Counted from the first letter of the stretch, positions 5,782 to 14,572 are shown. The stretch is DNA of 15,436 bases from an uncultured Lachnospiraceae bacterium (GCA_910587295.1 CAJULP010000062.1:1-15436); one strand, 5' to 3'. Numbers and translations: made by a program. Notes: a model not told the origin generated them from the letters alone.

Positions 5782-8700
5782 ATGTCAGAAACAAAGCAGG
5801 AAGTGTATCAACCGATGACGTTTGATGCGATCAGGATTGGTTTAGCATCACCTGAAAAGATCAGGGAGTGGTCAAGAGGCGAAGTGTTAAAGCCTGAGAC
5901 CATAAATTACAGAACCTTAAAGCCTGAAAAAGACGGACTGTTCTGTGAGAAAATTTTTGGCCCCAGCAAAGACTGGGAGTGCCATTGTGGTAAGTATAAG
6001 AAGATCAGATATAAAGGCGTTGTCTGTGACCGCTGCGGCGTGGAAGTTACCAAGTCAAGTGTAAGACGTGAGCGCATGGGGCATATCGAGCTTGCGGCTC
6101 CGGTTTCCCACATCTGGTATTTTAAAGGGATTCCGAGCCGTATGGGGTTGATCTTGGATCTTTCCCCAAGGGTGCTGGAAAAGGTTCTTTACTTTGCGTC
6201 CTACATTGTCCTTGATAAGGGCGATACCAACTTAGAATATAAGCAGGTGCTTTCCGAGAAAGAGTATCAGGATGCAAGGGAAACATGGGGCAATAAGTTC
6301 CGTGTGGGGATGGGCGCCGAATCCATCAAAGAACTGTTGCAGGCAATTGATTTGGAGACGGAGGCGGCTGAGCTTAAGGCAGGGTTAAAGGAATCCACAG
6401 GCCAGAAGCGGGCAAGGATCATCAAAAGGCTGGAAGTGATCGAGGCATTCCGGGAGTCAGGTAACGAGCCTTCCTGGATGATCATGGATGCCATCCCGGT
6501 AATCCCGCCTGATATCCGCCCCATGGTCCAGTTAGATGGCGGACGTTTTGCAACCTCTGATCTGAATGATTTATATAGAAGGATCATCAATAGAAATAAC
6601 CGTTTGAAGAGACTGCTTGAGCTGGGCGCTCCGGATATCATTGTCCGCAATGAAAAAAGGATGCTCCAGGAAGCGGTAGACGCTCTTATTGATAACGGCA
6701 GGCGCGGCAGGCCGGTAACGGGGCCTGGCAACAGGGCGCTTAAGTCCCTTTCCGATATGCTGAAAGGTAAGGCAGGGCGTTTCCGTCAGAACCTTTTGGG
6801 CAAGCGTGTGGATTATTCAGGACGTTCCGTTATTGTGGTAGGGCCGGAGCTGAAGATCTACCAGTGTGGTCTGCCTAAGGAAATGGCTATCGAGCTGTTT
6901 AAGCCTTTTGTGATGAAAGAGCTGGTAGCAAGGGGGATTTCTCAGAATATAAAGAATGCAAAGAAGCTGGTTGAGCGGTTAGACACGCAGGTCTGGGATG
7001 TACTGGAAGAAGTGATCAGGGAACATCCTGTCATGTTAAACCGTGCGCCTACCCTGCACAGGCTTGGTATCCAGGCATTTGAGCCTATTTTGGTAGAAGG
7101 TAAGGCAATCAAGCTCCATCCCCTTGTTTGTACGGCGTTTAACGCTGACTTTGACGGTGACCAGATGGCGGTGCACCTTCCTCTCTCGGTGGAAGCCCAG
7201 GCGGAGTGCCGGTTCCTTCTCTTATCACCTAACAACCTGTTAAAGCCCTCCGACGGCGGTCCGGTTGCGGTTCCTTCCCAGGATATGGTGCTTGGTATTT
7301 ATTACCTGACACAGGAACGCCCCGGTGTACTTGGGGAAGGCAAGTTTTATAAGAATGTAAACGAAGCTATTTTGGCTTATGAAAACGGCGCATGTACCCT
7401 GCATTCCAGGATAAAAGTGCGTGTGAGCAAAAAAAATGCACAGGGTGAAGAAGTATCGGGCGTTGTGGAGTCCACGCTGGGAAGATTTTTGTTCAATGAA
7501 ATCCTTCCTCAGGATCTGGGTTATGTGGACAGGAGTAAGCCGGAAAACTTCCTTCTCCCGGAAGTGGATTTCCATGTAGGTAAAAAGCAGTTAAAACAGA
7601 TCCTTGAAAAAGTTATCAATACCCATGGCGCTTCCGTGACGGCCGAGGTGCTGGACCTTATTAAGTCTACCGGGTATAAATATTCCACCAAGGCAGCCAT
7701 GACGGTTTCTATTTCGGATATGACCGTGCCGGCTCAGAAACAGGAAATGCTGGATGAGGCACAGGCTACGGTAGATAAGATTTCCCAGAACTATAGAAGG
7801 GGGCTTATCACGGAGGAAGAAAGATACCGTGCGGTGGTAGAGACCTGGAACGAAACGGATAAAAAGCTGACAGACGTGCTTTTGGCAGGGCTGGATAAGT
7901 ATAACAATATCTTTATGATGGCAGACTCCGGTGCCCGCGGTTCCAACCAGCAGATCAAGCAGCTTGCGGGTATGCGCGGATTGATGGCGGACACAACGGG
8001 CCGGACCATTGAATTGCCGATCAAGTCCAATTTCCGTGAAGGACTTGACGTATTGGAGTATTTCATGTCCGCGCACGGGGCACGTAAAGGGCTTTCTGAT
8101 ACCGCTTTGCGTACTGCGGACTCCGGTTACCTGACCAGGCGTATGGTTGACGTTTCCCAGGAATTGATCATCCGGGAAGTTGACTGTATGGAAGGCAAGG
8201 ATACCATCCCGGGAATGTGGGTATCCGCATTCATGGATGGCAAGGAGACCATAGAAGGATTAAAGGACAGGATCACAGGAAGGTATTCCTGTGAAGAGAT
8301 TAAAGATAAAGACGGAAATGTGATCGTAAAGCCTAACCATATGATCACGCCAAGCCGGGCAGAGAAGATTTTAAGCGTAGGCGTGGATGAAGAAGGCGGG
8401 CCTGTGGAAAAGGTGAAGATCCGTACCATTCTTACCTGCCGTTCCCATGTGGGGATCTGTGCAAAATGTTACGGCGCCAACATGGCGACCGGTGAAGCGG
8501 TCCAGGTAGGTGAGGCGGTAGGTATCATTGCGGCACAGTCTATCGGTGAGCCGGGTACACAGCTTACCATGCGTACCTTCCATACGGGCGGTGTTGCCGG
8601 TGACGATATCACACAGGGTCTTCCCCGTGTTGAGGAGCTTTTTGAGGCAAGGAAACCCAAGGGTCTTGCTATCATTGCGGAATTTGGCGGCGTGGCCACC

Positions 8701-9513
8701 ATTAAAGATACCAAAAAGAAACGTGAGATCGTCATCACCAATGATGAAACCGGGGAGGCAAAGACTTACCTGATCCCTTACGGGTCCAGAATCAAGGTAT
8801 TGGACGGCGCTGTTCTGGAAGCCGGCGACGAGCTGACAGAAGGTAGTGTGAACCCTCATGACCTGCTTAAGATCAAAGGGATCCGTGCGGTACAGGATTA
8901 TATGATCCGGGAAGTACAGCGTGTATACCGCCTGCAGGGTGTGGATATCAGCGATAAGCATATTGAAGTGATCGTCCGCCAGATGCTGAAAAAGGTCAGG
9001 ATTGAAAACAGCGGCGATACGGACTTTCTGCCCGGCACTTTAGTGGATGTGCTGGAGTATGAAGACCTGAATGAGCAGTTATTTACAGAAGGCAAGGAGC
9101 TTGCGGAAGGCAAGCAGGTAATGTTGGGTATCACAAAGGCTGCACTTGCAACCAATTCCTTCCTGTCTGCGGCATCTTTCCAGGAGACCACCAAGGTCCT
9201 GACGGAAGCGGCCATCAAGGGCAAGAGTGACCCGTTGATCGGGCTTAAGGAAAACGTGATCATCGGTAAGCTGATCCCCGCAGGTACGGGTATGAAGCGT
9301 TACCGCAACACAAGGCTTTCCACCGATAATGATCTGATGGGAACCCTGGACTTTGATGAGGAAGATCTGGAAGAAGAGGCATTATACGATGAAGCGTTGG
9401 ATGATGTGGAAATTGCTTACGACGATGTGGATGATGCAGATTATGAAGATGACATTGACGTAGAAGATGAAACATTAGAAGATGCGGAAACACCGGAACT
9501 TGTAACGGAATAA
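5782..9513 (+). CDS. rpoC: DNA-directed RNA polymerase subunit beta'
   Basis: RpoC supplies the catalytic magnesium site of RNA polymerase. In the 1243-residue product the active-site loop NADFDGDQMAVH has its aspartates at 456, 458 and 460. The N-terminal zinc ribbon has C67, C69, C82 and C85, and the second zinc site has C802, C886, C893 and C896. The rudder/lid region with RFRQNLLGKRVDYSGRSVIV and the trigger-loop segment MRTFHTGGVAG are intact. The last 60 or so residues form an Asp/Glu-rich tail ending in ETPELVTE. ATG 5782 follows AAAGGAG (5763-5769) with a rather long 12-nt spacing. The gene lies 34 nt after rpoB in the same operon and ends at a strong terminator. No frameshift or missing catalytic residue is seen. 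Confidence 0.98.
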   Translation: MSETKQEVYQPMTFDAIRIGLASPEKIREWSRGEVLKPETINYRTLKPEKDGLFCEKIFGPSKDWECHCGKYKKIRYKGVVCDRCGVEVTKSSVRRERMGHIELAAPVSHIWYFKGIPSRMGLILDLSPRVLEKVLYFASYIVLDKGDTNLEYKQVLSEKEYQDARETWGNKFRVGMGAESIKELLQAIDLETEAAELKAGLKESTGQKRARIIKRLEVIEAFRESGNEPSWMIMDAIPVIPPDIRPMVQLDGGRFATSDLNDLYRRIINRNNRLKRLLELGAPDIIVRNEKRMLQEAVDALIDNGRRGRPVTGPGNRALKSLSDMLKGKAGRFRQNLLGKRVDYSGRSVIVVGPELKIYQCGLPKEMAIELFKPFVMKELVARGISQNIKNAKKLVERLDTQVWDVLEEVIREHPVMLNRAPTLHRLGIQAFEPILVEGKAIKLHPLVCTAFNADFDGDQMAVHLPLSVEAQAECRFLLLSPNNLLKPSDGGPVAVPSQDMVLGIYYLTQERPGVLGEGKFYKNVNEAILAYENGACTLHSRIKVRVSKKNAQGEEVSGVVESTLGRFLFNEILPQDLGYVDRSKPENFLLPEVDFHVGKKQLKQILEKVINTHGASVTAEVLDLIKSTGYKYSTKAAMTVSISDMTVPAQKQEMLDEAQATVDKISQNYRRGLITEEERYRAVVETWNETDKKLTDVLLAGLDKYNNIFMMADSGARGSNQQIKQLAGMRGLMADTTGRTIELPIKSNFREGLDVLEYFMSAHGARKGLSDTALRTADSGYLTRRMVDVSQELIIREVDCMEGKDTIPGMWVSAFMDGKETIEGLKDRITGRYSCEEIKDKDGNVIVKPNHMITPSRAEKILSVGVDEEGGPVEKVKIRTILTCRSHVGICAKCYGANMATGEAVQVGEAVGIIAAQSIGEPGTQLTMRTFHTGGVAGDDITQGLPRVEELFEARKPKGLAIIAEFGGVATIKDTKKKREIVITNDETGEAKTYLIPYGSRIKVLDGAVLEAGDELTEGSVNPHDLLKIKGIRAVQDYMIREVQRVYRLQGVDISDKHIEVIVRQMLKKVRIENSGDTDFLPGTLVDVLEYEDLNEQLFTEGKELAEGKQVMLGITKAALATNSFLSAASFQETTKVLTEAAIKGKSDPLIGLKENVIIGKLIPAGTGMKRYRNTRLSTDNDLMGTLDFDEEDLEEEALYDEALDDVEIAYDDVDDADYEDDIDVEDETLEDAETPELVTE

Positions 9514-9523
9514 AAATGAAACG

Positions 9524-9557
9524 CTGCGCCTATGATAATACCATAGGCGCAGTTTTT
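9524..9557 (+). terminator. Rho-independent terminator after rpoC
   Basis: CTGCGCCTATG (9524-9534) pairs perfectly with CATAGGCGCAG (9542-9552) around a 7-nt loop, followed by TTTTT (9553-9557). It lies 10 nt after the rpoC stop and closes the rpoBC unit. Confidence 0.92.
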
Positions 9558-9599
9558 ATGCATATGGGCATCCGGAGGAATTTTTTGTTTGAAAAGATA

Positions 9600-9628
9600 T
9601 TGACATTTCCGGATACTGCAAGTATACT
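9600..9628 (+). promoter_or_regulatory. Promoter of the rpsL-rpsG-fusA (str) unit
   Basis: TTGACA (9600-9605), a 17-bp spacer and TATACT (9623-9628) form a near-consensus sigma-A promoter. The start would be near 9635, leaving an 89-nt leader before rpsL in which I see only a weak hairpin (GCGCA at 9648-9652 with TGTGC at 9660-9664). Confidence 0.82.
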
Positions 9629-9723
9629 GATTGAGTGTGCATTAGGGCGCATGTGTTTTTGTGCCTGAAAATGCCGGAACTATCAATCTATTTTACTAAT
9701 TTATAAACAGGAGGTGAAACAGA

Positions 9724-10146
9724 ATGCCAACATTTAACCAGTTAGTCAGAAAAGGACGTCAGACATCCGTAAAGAAGTCAACGGCACCTGCTTTGCAGAA
9801 AGGATGGAACTCCCTTCACAAGAAAGCAACCGATACTTCTGCTCCTCAGAAGAGAGGTGTTTGTACTGCTGTTAAGACAGCAACTCCCAAGAAGCCTAAC
9901 TCAGCTCTGCGTAAGATCGCCAGGGTACGTCTTTCCAACGGGATCGAAGTTACAAGCTATATCCCCGGTGAAGGCCACAACCTTCAGGAGCACAGCGTTG
10001 TCCTTATCAGGGGCGGCAGGGTAAAAGACTTACCAGGTACAAGATACCACATCATCAGAGGTACGCTTGATACTGCAGGAGTTGCCAACAGGAAGCAGGC
10101 TCGTTCCAAATATGGCGCTAAGAGGCCTAAGGCTGCTAAGAAATAG
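9724..10146 (+). CDS. rpsL: 30S ribosomal protein S12
   Basis: S12 sits at the decoding centre and helps check codon-anticodon pairing. The 140-residue protein is of the longer Gram-positive type: compared with E. coli S12 it carries an insertion (about residues 25-40, KGWNSLHKKATDTSA) before PQKRGVCT, as Bacillus S12 does. The decoding loops are conserved: TPKKPNSALRK with K56 (E. coli K43 counting Met) and GGRVKDLPG with K101 (E. coli K88). Both lysines tied to streptomycin resistance are wild type, so sensitivity at this site is expected. ATG 9724 lies 7 nt after AGGAGGTG (9709-9716). It is the first gene of the str unit, and the gap to rpsG is 186 nt. Confidence 0.98.
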   Translation: MPTFNQLVRKGRQTSVKKSTAPALQKGWNSLHKKATDTSAPQKRGVCTAVKTATPKKPNSALRKIARVRLSNGIEVTSYIPGEGHNLQEHSVVLIRGGRVKDLPGTRYHIIRGTLDTAGVANRKQARSKYGAKRPKAAKK

Positions 10147-10332
10147 CCATTGGAGCAGATTGGACCCACAAATGTAAGCTAATTTAGTGTTGGAATTCTG
10201 TTACGATATAAATTCCGTTTTGGCGGAGGTTTGTTTGTAATAAGATTAACCCGCACGTACACAATATGTGAGATTAGAATGACACAATGTGAGTACCGAT
10301 GAATTAATTCAGTAATTAAGGAGGGAAGAACC
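10147..10332 (+). promoter_or_regulatory. 186-nt rpsL-rpsG spacer with repeats; possible S7 control site
   Basis: No gene is seen. GGAATT (10192-10197) can pair with AATTCC (10211-10216), but only a short T-run follows, so it is at most a weak terminator. ACACAATATGTGAG (10259-10272) and ACACAATGTGAG (10282-10293) form an imperfect direct repeat 40-75 nt before rpsG. In E. coli this spacer holds the S7 autoregulatory binding site, and the same role here is a guess. AAGGAGGG (10318-10325) is the rpsG ribosome-binding site. I found no promoter with acceptable spacing. Confidence 0.4.
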
Positions 10333-10803
10333 GTGCCACGTAAAGGACATATTCAGAAAAGAGACGTATTGGCAGATCCTTTATACAACAACAAAGTGGT
10401 TACCAAGCTTATCAACAACATTATGCTTGATGGTAAGAAAGGGGTAGCACAGAAGATTGTATACGGTGCATTTGCCAAAGTAGAAGAGAAGTCAGGCAAG
10501 CCGGCTCTTGAGGTTTTTGAAGAGGCAATGAACAATATCATGCCTGTTCTTGAAGTGAAGGCAAGGCGTATCGGTGGCGCTACTTATCAGGTGCCCATCG
10601 AAGTAAGGCCGGACAGACGCCAGGCATTAGCGCTTCGCTGGCTCACAATGTTTTCTCGTAAGAGAGGCGAAAAGACCATGAAGGACAGACTGGCTAATGA
10701 GATTCTCGATGCTGCAAACAATACCGGTGCAGCAGTTAAGAGAAAAGAAGATATGCACAAAATGGCAGAGGCAAACAAGGCTTTCTCACATTACCGCTTC
10801 TAG
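10333..10803 (+). CDS. rpsG: 30S ribosomal protein S7
   Basis: S7 starts assembly of the head of the 30S subunit by binding the 3' domain of 16S rRNA and contacts the E-site tRNA. The 156-residue product matches the family in length. It begins MPRKGHIQKRDVLADPLY and contains the conserved VTKLINNIMLDGKKG (about residues 23-37), the beta-hairpin region with RRIGGATYQVPIEVRPDRR (about 77-95), and the C-terminal HKMAEANKAFSHYRF. The start is GTG, 7 nt after AAGGAGGG, and gives the usual N-terminus. It is the middle gene of the str unit; fusA follows after 45 nt. In enterobacteria S7 represses its own operon. Confidence 0.98.
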   Translation: MPRKGHIQKRDVLADPLYNNKVVTKLINNIMLDGKKGVAQKIVYGAFAKVEEKSGKPALEVFEEAMNNIMPVLEVKARRIGGATYQVPIEVRPDRRQALALRWLTMFSRKRGEKTMKDRLANEILDAANNTGAAVKRKEDMHKMAEANKAFSHYRF

Positions 10804-10848
10804 TAAGCAGGTGGCTTTTGCCCAGACTAATATAAGGAGGAAAAACCT

Positions 10849-12966
10849 TTGGCTGGAAGAGAATATCCATTAGATAGAACCAGGAACATTGGTATTATGG
10901 CTCATATCGATGCAGGTAAGACCACTCTGACAGAGCGTATCTTATACTACACCGGTGTAAACTATAAGATTGGGGATACTCACGAAGGAACTGCTACCAT
11001 GGACTGGATGGAACAGGAGCAGGAAAGAGGTATCACTATCACATCTGCCGCTACCACATGCCACTGGACTTTGGAAGAAAATTGTAAACCCAAGCCGGGT
11101 GCGTTAGAGCATCGTATCAATATCATCGATACTCCCGGACACGTTGACTTCACGGTAGAAGTTGAGCGTTCCCTGCGTGTACTCGATGGCGCTGTAGGCG
11201 TATTCTGTGCAAAAGGCGGTGTTGAACCCCAGTCAGAAAACGTATGGCGCCAGGCTGATACCTACAATGTACCAAGAATGGCATTTATCAATAAGATGGA
11301 CATTCTGGGTGCAAACTTCTATGGAGCTGTAGATCAGATCAAGACCAGGCTTGGTAAAAATGCGATCATCCTTCAGTTGCCGATTGGCAAGGAAGATGAG
11401 TTTAAAGGAATTATTGATTTATTTGAAATGAAAGCATACATCTATAATGACGATAAGGGAGAAAACATTGATATCGTCGATGTTCCCGACGACATGAAAG
11501 ATGATGCTGAGCTTTACCGTTCAGAACTGATCGAGAAGATCTGTGAATTAGATGACGATCTGATGATGATGTATCTGGAAGGAGAGGAACCTTCCGTAGA
11601 AGAAATGAAGAAGGTTCTTCGTAAAGCTACTTGTGAATGTGCGGCAATCCCTGTGTGCTGTGGTTCCGCATACAGAAACAGAGGCGTACAGAAACTTTTG
11701 GATGCGGTCTTAGAGTATATGCCTGCCCCTACGGACATTGCGGCAATAACAGGAACAGACTTAGAGGGAAATGAAGTCGTAAGACATTCCTCTGATGAGG
11801 AACCTTTTTCCGCTCTGGCATTTAAGATCATGGCTGATCCCTTTGTTGGTAAGCTTGCATTCTTCAGAGTTTATTCCGGTACGATGAACTCAGGTTCTTA
11901 CGTACTGAACGCTACAAAAGGTAAAAAGGAACGTGTAGGACGTATCCTTCAGATGCACGCAAACAAGAGAGCGGAGCTGGATAAAGTTTATTCCGGTGAC
12001 ATTGCCGCAGCGGTAGGCTTCAAGTTTACCACTACCGGTGATACCATCTGTGATGAACAGCATCCGGTCATCCTTGAGTCCATGGAGTTCCCGGAGCCTG
12101 TTATTGAGCTGGCAATCGAGCCTAAAACAAAAGCGGGTCAGGGAAAGATGGGCGAGGCTCTTGCAAAGCTTGCAGAGGAAGACCCTACGTTCCGTGCGCA
12201 TACAGATCAGGAGACAGGCCAGACCATTATTGCAGGTATGGGCGAACTCCATCTGGAAATTATTGTGGACAGACTTCTGCGTGAATTTAAGGTTGAGGCA
12301 AATGTAGGCGCACCTCAGGTTGCCTATAAGGAAACCTTTACCAAGACGATCGAAGTTGACTCCAAGTACGCAAAACAGTCCGGTGGACGCGGGCAGTATG
12401 GACATTGTAAGGTCCGCTTCGAGCCCATGGATGCCAACGGTGAAGAGTTGTTTAAGTTTGAGTCTACCGTAGTCGGCGGCGCTATTCCGAAGGAATATAT
12501 CCCGGCTGTAGGCGAAGGTATCGAGGAAGCTGCAAAGTGCGGTATCCTTGGTGGATTCCCGGTACTGGGTGTCCATGCCATCGTATATGACGGTTCTTAC
12601 CATGAGGTTGACTCCTCAGAAATGGCATTCCACATTGCCGGTTCCATGGCGTTTAAAGACGCAATGCAGAAGGCAAGCCCGATTTTGCTTGAGCCGATCA
12701 TGAAAGTGGAAGTTACCATGCCGGAAGATTATATGGGCGATGTAATCGGCGATATTAATTCACGCCGTGGACGTATTGAAGGTATGGACGACATTGGCGG
12801 CGGTAAGATGGTTAGAGCGTATGTGCCGCTTTCAGAGATGTTTGGCTACGCTACAGACCTTCGTTCCAGGACACAGGGACGTGGTAACTATTCTATGTTC
12901 TTTGAGAAATATGAACCGGTTCCGAAGAGTGTACAGGAAAAAGTCCTGGCGGCAAAGACAAAATAA
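10849..12966 (+). CDS. fusA: Elongation factor G
   Basis: EF-G is the cytosolic GTPase that moves tRNAs and mRNA through the ribosome and, with the recycling factor, splits ribosomes after termination. The 705-residue product has all G-domain motifs: AHIDAGKTT (18-26), RGITI (60-64), DTPGHVD (94-100) and NKMD (148-151). Domain II follows, then domain III (about 410-490), domain IV with SGGRGQYGHCKVRFEP, and domain V with RRGRIEGM and RGNYSMFFEKYEPVP. Length and order fit the canonical form rather than the FusA2 or tetracycline-protection paralogues. The start is TTG, chosen because AAGGAGG (10834-10840) lies 8 nt upstream and MAGREYPLDRTRNIGI is the usual N-terminus. Oddly, its last codons and stop form the first unit of a 53-bp tandem repeat running into the spacer before tuf. 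Confidence 0.98.
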   Translation: MAGREYPLDRTRNIGIMAHIDAGKTTLTERILYYTGVNYKIGDTHEGTATMDWMEQEQERGITITSAATTCHWTLEENCKPKPGALEHRINIIDTPGHVDFTVEVERSLRVLDGAVGVFCAKGGVEPQSENVWRQADTYNVPRMAFINKMDILGANFYGAVDQIKTRLGKNAIILQLPIGKEDEFKGIIDLFEMKAYIYNDDKGENIDIVDVPDDMKDDAELYRSELIEKICELDDDLMMMYLEGEEPSVEEMKKVLRKATCECAAIPVCCGSAYRNRGVQKLLDAVLEYMPAPTDIAAITGTDLEGNEVVRHSSDEEPFSALAFKIMADPFVGKLAFFRVYSGTMNSGSYVLNATKGKKERVGRILQMHANKRAELDKVYSGDIAAAVGFKFTTTGDTICDEQHPVILESMEFPEPVIELAIEPKTKAGQGKMGEALAKLAEEDPTFRAHTDQETGQTIIAGMGELHLEIIVDRLLREFKVEANVGAPQVAYKETFTKTIEVDSKYAKQSGGRGQYGHCKVRFEPMDANGEELFKFESTVVGGAIPKEYIPAVGEGIEEAAKCGILGGFPVLGVHAIVYDGSYHEVDSSEMAFHIAGSMAFKDAMQKASPILLEPIMKVEVTMPEDYMGDVIGDINSRRGRIEGMDDIGGGKMVRAYVPLSEMFGYATDLRSRTQGRGNYSMFFEKYEPVPKSVQEKVLAAKTK

Positions 12967-13128
12967 AAGCCGAGCGACTTTATCCTGTGGAAAAAGTCCT
13001 GGCGGCAAAGACAAAATAAAAGCCGAGCGACTTTATCCTGTGGAAAAAGTCTTGGCGGCAAAGGCAAAATAAAAGCCGAGCGACTTTATCCTGTGGAAAA
13101 AGTCTTGGCGGCAAAGGCAAAATAAAAG
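12936..13128 (+). repeat. 53-bp tandem repeat copied from the fusA 3' end (3.7 copies)
   Basis: The units begin at 12936, 12989, 13042 and 13095; the last stops near 13128. Unit 1 contains the last fusA codons (EKVLAAKTK) and its stop. Units 1 and 2 read CCTGG and AAAGACAAA, while units 3 and 4 read CTTGG and AAAGGCAAA, so two sequence variants exist. Each junction can fold into a hairpin: GCCG with CGGC and GACTTT with AAAGTC (12969-13006, 13022-13059, 13075-13112). The C-to-T change is tolerated as a G-T wobble. The period is not a multiple of three, so the array is not a protein repeat. No T-run follows the hairpins. Confidence 0.95.
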
Positions 13129-13161
13129 TGGTAATAAAGACCAAATAAAAGTAATTTGTGC

Positions 13162-13190
13162 TTGAAAATATCGGTGTTATTTACTATAAT
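13162..13190 (+). promoter_or_regulatory. Promoter of tuf
   Basis: TTGAAA (13162-13167), a 17-bp spacer and a perfect TATAAT (13185-13190) lie just after the 53-bp array. Transcription would begin near 13197 with a 56-nt leader. It lets tuf be expressed above the rest of the str unit. Confidence 0.85.
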
Positions 13191-13252
13191 CAAAAGTAGT
13201 CGGGCATGAATCGAAACTATTTATTTCTATCAATTAAAGGAGGACTTTAGAA

Positions 13253-14440
13253 ATGGCTAAAGCTAAATTTGACAGATCCAAAACCCATTGTAATATTGGT
13301 ACCATCGGTCATGTTGACCATGGTAAAACAACCTTAACAGCAGCTATCACAAAGGTACTGTCTGAAAGGGTTGCTGGTAATGAAGCTACTGACTTCGAGA
13401 ACATCGACAAGGCTCCCGAAGAAAGAGAAAGAGGTATCACAATCTCTACGGCTCACGTTGAGTATTCAACAGAGAAGAGACATTATGCACACGTTGACTG
13501 CCCAGGACATGCTGACTACGTTAAGAACATGATTACTGGTGCTGCTCAGATGGACGGCGCTATCTTGGTTGTAGCTGCTACTGACGGTGTTATGGCTCAG
13601 ACAAAGGAGCACATCCTTCTGTCTCGTCAGGTAGGCGTTCCTTATATCGTAGTATTCATGAACAAATGCGATATGGTAGATGATCCCGAGTTGCTTGAGC
13701 TGGTAGAAATGGAAATCACAGAACAGCTTGAGGAATATGAATTTACAGATTGTCCGATTATTAAGGGGTCTGCTCTTAAGGCACTGGAAGATCCTCAGAG
13801 CGAGTGGGGCGACAAGATCATGGAACTCATGAGCACCGTTGATGAATATATTCCGGATCCTCAGAGAGAGACAGATAAGCCTTTCCTTATGCCTGTAGAG
13901 GACGTATTTACTATCACAGGCCGTGGTACAGTTGCTACTGGTAGAGTAGAGCGTGGTACACTTCACCTTAACGAGGAAGTTGAAATCGTTGGTATCAAGG
14001 AAGAAACACGTAAGACTGTTGTAACCGGTATCGAAATGTTCCGTAAGCTGCTTGACGAAGCTCAGGCTGGTGACAACATTGGTGCACTTCTCCGTGGTGT
14101 TCAGAGAACTGAAATCGAAAGAGGACAGGTTCTTTCCAAACCCGGTTCAGTTAAGTGCCATACAAAGTTTACCGCACAGGTTTATGTTCTGACCAAAGAT
14201 GAAGGTGGACGTCACACTCCTTTCTTCAACAACTACAGACCTCAGTTCTATTTCAGAACAACTGATGTAACTGGCGTATGTAACCTTCCTGCAGGTACAG
14301 AAATGTGCATGCCTGGTGATAACGTAGAGATGACGATTGAATTGATTCATCCCATCGCTATGGAGCAGGGTCTTACTTTCGCTATCCGTGAGGGCGGACG
14401 TACAGTTGGTTCAGGCCGTGTGGCTTCGATTATTGAGTAA
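13253..14440 (+). CDS. tuf: Elongation factor Tu
   Basis: EF-Tu is the GTPase that delivers aminoacyl-tRNA to the ribosomal A site. The 395-residue product has the G-domain motifs GHVDHGKT (19-26), RGITI (60-64), DCPGHAD (82-88) and NKCD (137-140), followed by the two beta-barrel domains, with GRGTVATGRVERG in domain 2 and a C-terminus ending RTVGSGRVASIIE. Length and motifs are standard. ATG 13253 follows AAAGGAGG (13236-13243) with 9 nt of spacing. Synonymous codon choice looks like that of a very highly expressed gene. It has its own promoter and terminator. In many Firmicutes tuf is followed by the S10 ribosomal protein cluster; here apparent mobile DNA follows instead. Confidence 0.98.
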   Translation: MAKAKFDRSKTHCNIGTIGHVDHGKTTLTAAITKVLSERVAGNEATDFENIDKAPEERERGITISTAHVEYSTEKRHYAHVDCPGHADYVKNMITGAAQMDGAILVVAATDGVMAQTKEHILLSRQVGVPYIVVFMNKCDMVDDPELLELVEMEITEQLEEYEFTDCPIIKGSALKALEDPQSEWGDKIMELMSTVDEYIPDPQRETDKPFLMPVEDVFTITGRGTVATGRVERGTLHLNEEVEIVGIKEETRKTVVTGIEMFRKLLDEAQAGDNIGALLRGVQRTEIERGQVLSKPGSVKCHTKFTAQVYVLTKDEGGRHTPFFNNYRPQFYFRTTDVTGVCNLPAGTEMCMPGDNVEMTIELIHPIAMEQGLTFAIREGGRTVGSGRVASIIE

Positions 14441-14463
14441 TCAGTAAAAAGCTAGATTTTATG

Positions 14464-14494
14464 GGGCTTTCCGAGAAATCGGGAAGCCCTTTTT
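14464..14494 (+). terminator. Rho-independent terminator after tuf
   Basis: GGGCTTTCCG (14464-14473) pairs with CGGGAAGCCC (14480-14489), with one G-T wobble and a 6-nt loop, followed by TTTTT (14490-14494). It lies 23 nt after the tuf stop. Confidence 0.9.
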
Positions 14495-14521
14495 GAAACT
14501 TTGCAACAGTGAAAATGTGTA

Positions 14522-14572
14522 AAACGGTGCCTAAACGGTGCCATAAAAAAGAACTCCGATGAAAATGGTGCC
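14522..14572. repeat. Three copies of AAA(C/T)GGTGCC near the tuf/XRE junction
   Basis: AAACGGTGCC occurs at 14522-14531 and 14533-14542, and AAATGGTGCC at 14563-14572, the last within the loop of the XRE terminator. Short direct repeats at a likely element boundary can be arm-type recombinase sites or part of an attachment site. That reading is inference; the repeats themselves are clear. Confidence 0.55.

Noticed and set aside
10192..10221. Rho-independent terminator between rpsL and rpsG
   Set aside because: The stem is only 6 bp, the loop is 13 nt and just four T residues follow after a G, so it is too weak to call.
12767..13072. 101-residue frame spanning the fusA end and the tandem array
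   Set aside because: It is out of frame with fusA for most of its length and owes its extension to the 53-bp repeats; no separate start signal is seen.
12936..13128. CRISPR array
   Set aside because: The units are directly tandem with no variable spacers, and they derive from the fusA coding end.
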